Virus record (IMG/VR): IMGVR_UViG_3300024346_000217
Coordinates: 1-37,828 of that record
Length of the DNA stretch: 37,828 nt
Origin: a virus
Reading direction: 5' to 3' (one strand)
A model generated the notes under the pieces. The model was not told the DNA's origin, ran no database searches, and saw only the letters and a program-made list of their open reading frames with translations. The position numbers and the translations under genes were made by a program. Numbering within the stretch: position 1 is the first letter of the stretch; the number at the start of each line of letters is the position of its first letter. This document shows positions 32,732-37,828 of this stretch, piece by piece.

Positions 32732-33287
32732 ATTTTTCTTCTATTAATGCTAATTCAAATCCGTGTTTCATTACCTGGCTTAAAATCAATGAATGCCATT
32801 TGGCCATTTTATCATCAGAATCTTTATCTATGTTTATAATGGCTTGGTATTCATCTTCTTCTAACGAACAACCATATTTGGTTGCATAGTAAGCACTTCT
32901 TTCTCCAACTTTAAGAGCTGTCATCCCTTCTGAATTATAAACGTACATTTTACCTAAATTGGTTCTATGCCATTCACTATCATTCATTTTAAAAAGAAAC
33001 ACTTTACCTATTTGAGAAAGAAAAACGGTTTTTATTATTTTTTCTTTATTTAATTTTATTTTTTCTGGTAGAATATCGTTTATGTTTAATGAGTACTTAC
33101 AAACCTTCATTAAATGATCTAATAGACCTCCAGGATAGCAACCATATAAATCTAAAGAAGGAGAAGCTGGGGCATGATAAAAATCACTCCCCAGAAACTC
33201 CTCTAACTCTTTTGTAAAAATATTATACCTTAAGTTAGTTTCTTGAAATTTTTCTTTATTTTTTTCAATCCTATCCTTAGATAACAT
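32718..33287 (-). CDS. Degenerate HD-domain-like protein
   Basis: 189 helical residues. YPGGLLDHLMKVCKYSLNIN (51-70) resembles the first helix of HD hydrolases with His58, and FLSQIGK (89-95) aligns with the usual HDIGK but has Ser-Gln in place of His-Asp. A late acidic helix (NIDKDSDDK, 152-160) could hold the last Asp. Loss of the HD pair argues against metal-dependent hydrolysis. Genes with this GGLxxH pattern occur in phages next to nucleotide-metabolism genes; here it abuts dUTPase. Confidence 0.55.
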   Translation of the reverse strand: MLSKDRIEKNKEKFQETNLRYNIFTKELEEFLGSDFYHAPASPSLDLYGCYPGGLLDHLMKVCKYSLNINDILPEKIKLNKEKIIKTVFLSQIGKVFLFKMNDSEWHRTNLGKMYVYNSEGMTALKVGERSAYYATKYGCSLEEDEYQAIINIDKDSDDKMAKWHSLILSQVMKHGFELALIEEKYGTR

Positions 33288-33290
33288 ATT

Positions 33291-33521
33291 TTATTTGTAA
33301 TATTCTGGTGTGTTTTTTTCATCAATCACACACTCAATTTGCATCTTAGAGACGCTTAGGCTCTCACTACCTCTGATATCACCAGATCGATACTTGGCAG
33401 CAACGATAGTTGCTTCTTCCACAGAGTTAGCTTGCAACACATACTTAACTTTTTTAATTCTTGGGTTACCCTCTCGGTCCGTTTGTTCGGTTTCGTAACC
33501 AATTGTAATTAGATAATACAT
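33291..33521 (-). CDS. Small protein, possible DUF4494-like
   Basis: 76 residues: YYLITIGYETEQTDREGNPR, KKVKYVLQANSVEEAT, then a short C-terminal helix/strand. The order of strand, polar loop with a 'DEDG'-like turn, strand, and V-E-E-A helix resembles DUF4494, a family known mostly from Bacteroidota. Match is by pattern only. It starts the dUTPase-PhoH operon, 3 nt upstream of the HD-like gene. Confidence 0.55.
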   Translation of the reverse strand: MYYLITIGYETEQTDREGNPRIKKVKYVLQANSVEEATIVAAKYRSGDIRGSESLSVSKMQIECVIDEKNTPEYYK

Positions 33522-33589
33522 AATTTTTATATTTTATTGTTCGTTACTAATATAGATGATTTAATTTATAAAAACAAAAAAAGTAACAA

Positions 33590-34819
33590 TTATTTGGTGG
33601 TAATTAATTTTAAAAACTCAACCCTATCATCACACACCTTTTTTAACGAGTAATTAACCTTAACGGTTTCATATAGTCTGTTACCTAAGTCTTGAACTAA
33701 GTTAGGATTGTTGATTAACCTTTTCATATGTTTAGCCCAATCTTTATGGTTTTTTCTAGGTGAAACCACAAGCGCGTTACCTTTATCGTTGAATACACCA
33801 TTGTCAACCGCTGACACTAAATCTATTGTATATGGATTAGTTTCACTTGCGATTATTGCTTTTTTATGAAATCCGGCTTCAATAACTTTTAATTGAGATT
33901 TGCATGAATTAAAGAATGATTCAACAAGCGGTGCTAATGACACATCAAAATAGTTGTAGTTCATAGCATACTTGCTAACCTCTTGTGTCCATCTTCTAAC
34001 ATAAGGAACATCCATTGATTCGTAATCTATTTGTTTAAATGATGTTAAGTGATTCTTATAGTTCTCATCTAATACTTTATATGAGTTTGTAAAAATACTC
34101 TCATATTTGCTCCAAACCGTTTCGTGTGGCATGATTGGTCTTTGTCTTTGTTGACCAGTTGATTTGTCTATTTCTGTGACGCTTCCTCTAATATCAAAAC
34201 CGCATAAAACAAACTGTGTTTTATTTAAATCGCTGCTTTGTACACTTTCAATTCCAGATTTTAATAATTCAATGTCATGTAAGTGGGATGATCCACCTAA
34301 CCAGCCAAATCTTAGTCTATCGGATTGAATTGGATTTGGTTTAAATTGTGGTTCGTTTTCATCAACCGCATTTGGGAAAACAAAAATATTTTTTGTTAGG
34401 TTTAATCTTTTTTTGATTTCATTAGCAAAAAATGGTGTTGTACACGTGATGTAGTCAACTAGCTTTAATAGTTCAGCCTTTTTTTCACCAACTTTAGCAA
34501 GTCTTATTTGTTCATATAGTGGGTGTCTTTGATCAACGGTCCAAAAGTCATCAATATCCATTACTGTTTTAATTCCTTTGGCTTTTAACCACTTAACTCT
34601 TTCTACGTTTCTTTCGTGATTAACCTGATGAATGAAGCTATGAAAAATGACAACATCGTAATTATCGAAAACAGCATCGTTGTCTTCTAAGTTCATAACA
34701 ATATCAACATGGATATCATTATTAAAATTGTTACCAATAAATTTAAATGGATCTAATATCCTGTATTTTCCAACTCCGTGAGCGTCTGATGGAATGGCTA
34801 AAACTCTTACTTTTGACAT
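33590..34819 (-). CDS. GT-B glycosyltransferase (GT4-like)
   Basis: 409 residues. N-terminal MSKVRVLAIPSDAHGVGKYR is the acceptor-domain entry. TVMDIDDFW and ITCTTPFFANEIKKR are seen in many phage GT4-like proteins. The donor domain starts at LRFGWLGGSSHLHDI (about 169), and SQLKVIEAGFHKKAIIASETNP (about 312-333) is the E-x7-E donor-sugar region. Third glycosyltransferase in the window. A CTAGACAT copy, the heptamer of the Clp/Hsp20 region, lies upstream at about 34828-34835. Confidence 0.85.
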   Translation of the reverse strand: MSKVRVLAIPSDAHGVGKYRILDPFKFIGNNFNNDIHVDIVMNLEDNDAVFDNYDVVIFHSFIHQVNHERNVERVKWLKAKGIKTVMDIDDFWTVDQRHPLYEQIRLAKVGEKKAELLKLVDYITCTTPFFANEIKKRLNLTKNIFVFPNAVDENEPQFKPNPIQSDRLRFGWLGGSSHLHDIELLKSGIESVQSSDLNKTQFVLCGFDIRGSVTEIDKSTGQQRQRPIMPHETVWSKYESIFTNSYKVLDENYKNHLTSFKQIDYESMDVPYVRRWTQEVSKYAMNYNYFDVSLAPLVESFFNSCKSQLKVIEAGFHKKAIIASETNPYTIDLVSAVDNGVFNDKGNALVVSPRKNHKDWAKHMKRLINNPNLVQDLGNRLYETVKVNYSLKKVCDDRVEFLKLITTK

Positions 34820-34867
34820 ATATTAATATTATATGTCTAGTATAAGGGATTAAAAAATAAAAGTAAA

Positions 34868-35467
34868 TTACTTCGCTTTATTTACACCAGTGATTTTACC
34901 CTTAAAAATAGAATCACCAACCTTTAACACCAAATTTTCATTAATTGATGCAGTTGTAGATGCACTAAGGATTTGATTTAATTTTTCATCCATCACTTTG
35001 CGAACTGTGTTTTCAATAAGAACTGCGATTGCGTTCATATCAATATTACCAGCTGTAGTTGTACTTTGGGCTTGTCTTTGCTGTGGTTGTGTTTTTTTAG
35101 AAGGGACACCTTCTTGTTCCATTAGTCTCTTTGCCCCTTTTATAAAATCCATGTCCAATGTTTCATTTAATGAAATTTGTGGCATTTGTTGTATTGGGCT
35201 CTCCCTCATAGCTTTTTTGATTGCATCGGGTAATTTAGAGTTTTCTATTTTATCAAAATTAACCGAAGCTGATACATTTCTTGTCTCGGATAATGGCGGC
35301 ATATTATTTGTATGAATATATTCTTCTGGATCATTCATTAATACTTGCTCATTAACGTGACCTCTCTCGAAATTACCTGTATCTACTTTATTCATTATCT
35401 TTTTTGCTTGCGCCAATTTTTGCATCAAATCGTTTGAACTAATTGGGCCGGTATTTAATTGTGTCAT
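34868..35467 (-). CDS. Probable virion-associated protein
   Basis: 199 residues. The first 130 residues are mostly disordered, with Pro/Gln/Ser-rich stretches (KKTQPQQRQAQSTTTAG). Residues 140-175 form a helix (NAIAVLIENTVRKVMDEKL), and the end is a small beta hairpin (VLKVGDSIFKGKITGV). No family recognised. It has a TATTTATT element 3 nt upstream and stands among other probable virion genes. Confidence 0.65.
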   Translation of the reverse strand: MTQLNTGPISSNDLMQKLAQAKKIMNKVDTGNFERGHVNEQVLMNDPEEYIHTNNMPPLSETRNVSASVNFDKIENSKLPDAIKKAMRESPIQQMPQISLNETLDMDFIKGAKRLMEQEGVPSKKTQPQQRQAQSTTTAGNIDMNAIAVLIENTVRKVMDEKLNQILSASTTASINENLVLKVGDSIFKGKITGVNKAK

Positions 35468-35470
35468 ATT

Positions 35471-35478
35471 AATAAATA
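35471..35478 (-). promoter_or_regulatory. TATTTATT variant element
   Basis: TATTTATT on the - strand, 3 nt before ATG 35467. Confidence 0.42.
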
Positions 35479-35504
35479 TATTCTAATTATAACCAAAAAT
35501 AAAG

Positions 35505-36512
35505 TTAAAAATACGAAATAAGTTTTTTAACTCTATGAACAAAAGATTCACTTAGATCATATCGATTTTCATCTTCCGGACTTTTGTTTGGTTTTTCAGT
35601 TTTTTTAGGTTCTGGTAGTTTAGTTTTATCTGTAGATTGATTTGGTTCGTTTGGTTTTTTAGTTGGTTTTTTAGTTGGCTCTGGTATATTAATTTCTGGT
35701 TCTTTTTTAATGGCTCTATTAGCACTTAAAAATTTCTGAACATTAACATTTTTCATGTCTACACCAGATTGTGCAATTTGATTAACCAAATCGTCGATTT
35801 TAATTGTTAATTCTTTTTTCTTTCCCGTCAGATCTTTTAATATGTTTAAAAGAGGTTCTGCTTCAGGAGTATCTTTAACTTGTTTGTATTTTTCGTTTGT
35901 TGATTTTAAATCAGAAACAACCTTTGCCAAATCATTTTGTGCTGTTGTCATTTCTTTATCAAAATTTCTGGTCGTTTTTGTTACTCCAGGTTTTTTTGTT
36001 GGTTTTACTGGTTCAGCTTTAGGTGCAACAACTTTTGGTTCTGGTTTTACTTTTGGTTCTTTTGGTTTAGCTGAGAAATCAGTACTAACATATGTTACAC
36101 TCATTGACTTGTCATCACCACCCCCGTTAAATTTTTCTCTAGGGGTATCGAAAGTTTCGTCTTTTAAAACGTTAACATTATTAATTCTCGCAACTAAAAA
36201 TGTTCTCCAACCATAATTTGCTTTTTCGTTTCCAACATTACTAGGTGTTCCTCTTTTTGATACCGACGGATTATCGATCCACGCTCTAACAACAAGTCTA
36301 CCTTTTTTATTTAATCCTAATGCAACAGGCTCCGCTTTTACTCGATAACCAGCTCTTACACTTGTTTTTTTAGGTTTTCTTGGCCCAGTATAGAAAAAAC
36401 TAATAGGATGCCTATTTGTAATAGCATCCACTAAAGGTTTATTTTTAGTTGTTTTAAGAACAAGATCATTTTGTTCTTCTAGTATATCAATATAGTATTC
36501 GTTTAATGTCAT
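35505..36512 (-). CDS. Protein with WYL-like domain and Pro/Lys-rich linkers
   Basis: 335 residues from ATG 36512 (the longer frame uses TTG inside the upstream gene). Residues 25-120 look like a WYL-type SH3-like barrel: PISFFYTGP, YRVKAEPVALGLNKKGRLVV, RAWIDNP, WRTFLVARINNVNVL. A Pro/Lys linker with EPKV/PKAEPVKPTKKP units follows, then a helical coiled-coil segment (about 190-270), a second Pro/Lys linker and a short basic helix. No HTH is present, so it is not a usual WYL transcription regulator. The layout suggests a virion or adaptor protein binding nucleic acid or a ligand. Confidence 0.65.
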   Translation of the reverse strand: MTLNEYYIDILEEQNDLVLKTTKNKPLVDAITNRHPISFFYTGPRKPKKTSVRAGYRVKAEPVALGLNKKGRLVVRAWIDNPSVSKRGTPSNVGNEKANYGWRTFLVARINNVNVLKDETFDTPREKFNGGGDDKSMSVTYVSTDFSAKPKEPKVKPEPKVVAPKAEPVKPTKKPGVTKTTRNFDKEMTTAQNDLAKVVSDLKSTNEKYKQVKDTPEAEPLLNILKDLTGKKKELTIKIDDLVNQIAQSGVDMKNVNVQKFLSANRAIKKEPEINIPEPTKKPTKKPNEPNQSTDKTKLPEPKKTEKPNKSPEDENRYDLSESFVHRVKKLISYF

Positions 36513-36513
36513 A

Positions 36514-37167
36514 TTAAAAATCTGGATAACCTTTTGTTGCACCAAATTTATTTCTAGCTACACTATCATTTCTTAAATTAATATCAGTTAATGATCCAAT
36601 AGATCCATTATTTTCACCTTTTCCTTTTTCATCACCATCTGATAATGCATTAGGATTTGTACTATTATAACCATTTTGATTATTATATGGGTTTCTATTT
36701 AAGCTTTCAGTTCTCGTTTTTATGTCAGTTAATGACCCAATACTATTACTATTCTCACCTTTTCCCTTCTCATCACCATCTGATAATGCATTAGGGTTAG
36801 TTACACCATAACCTTTGTTTTGAAAATATGTATTTTTAGCCATTAGCTCATTTCTCGTTAGTATATCAACAGAAGAACCAATGGTACCATTTTCACCTTT
36901 TCCCTTTTCATCGCCATCTGACAATGCATTAGGATTATTTGAATTATACTCATTATTTGGAGAATAAGGATTTTTAAGTAAATTATTAACCCTAGTTTGA
37001 ATATCTAAAGATGAACCAATTGTTGCTGTTTCGCCTTTACCTTTTTCATCCCCATTTGATAGTGCATTTTCATGTGTTATACCATAACCATTTTTTTCAA
37101 GATATGAATTTCTTGTTAAGTGTGCCTGTCTTTCTTTCTCAGCAATAATTTCTAATTGTGTTGCCAT
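36514..37167 (-). CDS. Tandem-repeat protein, four units of about 46 residues
   Basis: 217 residues. The core N-A-L-S-[DN]-G-D-E-K-G-K-G-E occurs four times (GDEKGKGE at residues 39, 85, 131, 178), each followed by IGS-x-x-D-I-x-x-R, a basic/Asn stretch and N-P-Y/N-x-Y. Period is 46, 46 and 47. No cysteine or hydrophobic core, so the chain is probably extended or folds only on a partner. Related D-G-D-x-x-G-x-G repeats occur in other phage structural gene clusters, in my recollection. It lies one base upstream of the WYL-like gene. Confidence 0.75.
   Translation of the reverse strand: MATQLEIIAEKERQAHLTRNSYLEKNGYGITHENALSNGDEKGKGETATIGSSLDIQTRVNNLLKNPYSPNNEYNSNNPNALSDGDEKGKGENGTIGSSVDILTRNELMAKNTYFQNKGYGVTNPNALSDGDEKGKGENSNSIGSLTDIKTRTESLNRNPYNNQNGYNSTNPNALSDGDEKGKGENNGSIGSLTDINLRNDSVARNKFGATKGYPDF
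36520..37068 (-). repeat. Coding tandem repeat, four units of 138-141 nt
   Basis: Four in-frame units encode the GDEKGKGE/IGS core. The DNA of the core is well conserved (GATGAAAAAGG-type), while the Asn/Tyr-rich spacers have diverged, consistent with old duplication under selection. Confidence 0.8.
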
Positions 37168-37169
37168 AT

Positions 37170-37661
37170 TTACATTAATTTTTTAATTCTTTTAATTTGC
37201 TCAAATAAACCGTTCTGTTTTAGTGAGGAAACTGAATTTTCTTCTGAATTTGATTTTAATAAATCAACAGACATTTTATTACTGTGTTTTCTCTCTCCTT
37301 CTTTTCTAAATGGATTTTTTCTCAACCCATTCATTCCAGTATTATTATTAATATTATGTGATGCGAGTTTTTTTGATCTAACCAATTGTCTCTCACCATC
37401 TAAAAAAGTATTAGACCATTTTTCCATTACCTCACCACCATATAAATTATATCTAATTTGTTCGGTGTTTTTATCAAGATTCTTGATATCGTGAATAATT
37501 CTTTTTAATTGCCCGTATGTAACTTTTTTATCGTTAATCAATTTTTTAGCCCTATCTATTCCAATCACATTTGGATCTTGGATAGTAGAAAGTGTTGAAT
37601 TAATTTTATTTAATACTTCCTCTGGAACATCATAAACGTTATTTTTTAATTGACTATTCAC
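37170..37661 (-). CDS. Hypothetical protein, probable virion component
   Basis: 163 residues. The first half is helical with DPNVIGIDRAKKLINDKK, then YNLYGGEVMEKWSNTFL, which looks like a compact fold; the second half is basic, Asn/Lys-rich and probably flexible. The start is GTG at 37661, overlapping the previous stop by 8 nt; no earlier ATG is available. No family recognised. Confidence 0.65.
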   Translation of the reverse strand: MNSQLKNNVYDVPEEVLNKINSTLSTIQDPNVIGIDRAKKLINDKKVTYGQLKRIIHDIKNLDKNTEQIRYNLYGGEVMEKWSNTFLDGERQLVRSKKLASHNINNNTGMNGLRKNPFRKEGERKHSNKMSVDLLKSNSEENSVSSLKQNGLFEQIKRIKKLM

Positions 37662-37828
37662 CTTTTAGACGTTTTACTATTTTATCAACCGGAATATTAT
37701 TTTTTATTAAACTTTTTTTAAGTGAATCAATTTGTTTTAATATTAATGGATTAACGGTTTGTTCATCTTCTTTTTCTAAAACATCCGAATCTTGAGATTT
37801 TTTAACTAAAACACTTTCTATATAATCC
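37654..37828 (-). CDS. Partial CDS, C-terminal end of a helical protein
   Basis: The - strand frame is open from the window edge to TAG at 37654, encoding 57 residues (DYIESVLVKKSQ...KIVKRLKGE), acidic in the middle and Lys-rich at the end. The start lies beyond 37828. It overlaps the following GTG start by 8 nt, so it continues the same operon. No family recognised. Confidence 0.6.
   Translation of the reverse strand, partial: DYIESVLVKKSQDSDVLEKEDEQTVNPLILKQIDSLKKSLIKNNIPVDKIVKRLKGE

Noticed and set aside
1-37828. CRISPR array, insertion sequence, homing endonuclease, integrase or tRNA genes
   Set aside because: No regularly spaced direct repeats with spacers, no transposase, GIY-YIG/HNH or recombinase motifs, and no cloverleaf were seen by eye; a tRNA scan of the sequence would settle the last point.

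Overview
The window looks like part of the genome of a large, AT-rich, T4-like tailed phage (Caudoviricetes, myovirus type). The T4-style head genes are in T4 order on the + strand: terminase large subunit (gp17-like), portal (gp20), a likely core protein, prohead protease (gp21), acidic scaffold (gp22) and major capsid protein (gp23). A gp5-like baseplate spike and a gp55-like late sigma factor lie on the - strand. Several signs point to a Bacteroidota (flavobacterium-like) host: a bS21 gene of the Bacteroidota type, almost no Shine-Dalgarno sequences before any gene, a TTTG-N20-TATGTTTG promoter matching the Bacteroidota -33/-7 consensus, and a lipoprotein with a short Bacteroidota-like lipobox. 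The host assignment is inference. I saw no tRNA, CRISPR array, insertion sequence or integrase.

Layout. (1) 1-838: the 3' part of a + strand gene with a Lys/Glu/Ser-rich linker and a beta-rich, possibly outer-membrane-like C-terminus. (2) 849-3950, - strand: an RNA-repair unit (T4 Rnl1-like RNA ligase, polynucleotide kinase), a 50-residue membrane peptide missed by length cut-offs, a zinc-ribbon protein, a small lipoprotein, and a promoter-motif/hairpin/terminator segment that may be a small RNA. (3) 3956-6503: a divergent protein-quality-control pair, a ClpC-like double AAA+ unfoldase (-) and an Hsp20 chaperone (+), separated by a repeat-rich control region. (4) 6558-20291, + strand: small proteins, a KTSC protein, a nucleotidyltransferase, four unrecognised probable virion proteins, then the head cluster. 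It is interrupted by bS21 on the - strand. (5) 20371-37828, mostly - strand: basic proteins next to the capsid gene, virion/baseplate proteins, late sigma factor, three glycosyltransferases, a HAD-like protein, PhoH, dUTPase, a degenerate HD protein, then more probable virion proteins including one with four tandem repeats and one with a WYL-like domain.

How it fits together. The head genes build, package and mature the capsid. The gp55-like factor probably drives late transcription, and an 8-bp TATTTATA/T element recurs just upstream of many structural genes. RNA ligase plus kinase can reseal tRNAs cut by host anticodon nucleases. ClpC-like unfoldase, Hsp20 and bS21 would reshape host proteolysis, folding and translation. 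dUTPase and PhoH are common accessory metabolic genes. The glycosyltransferases are placed to modify a virion or cell-surface component. The parts most worth follow-up are the phage bS21, the ClpC-like protein that keeps a VGF ClpP-docking loop, the ATGTCTA repeat region, the apparent frame break at the RNA ligase start, and the conserved TATTTATA element.
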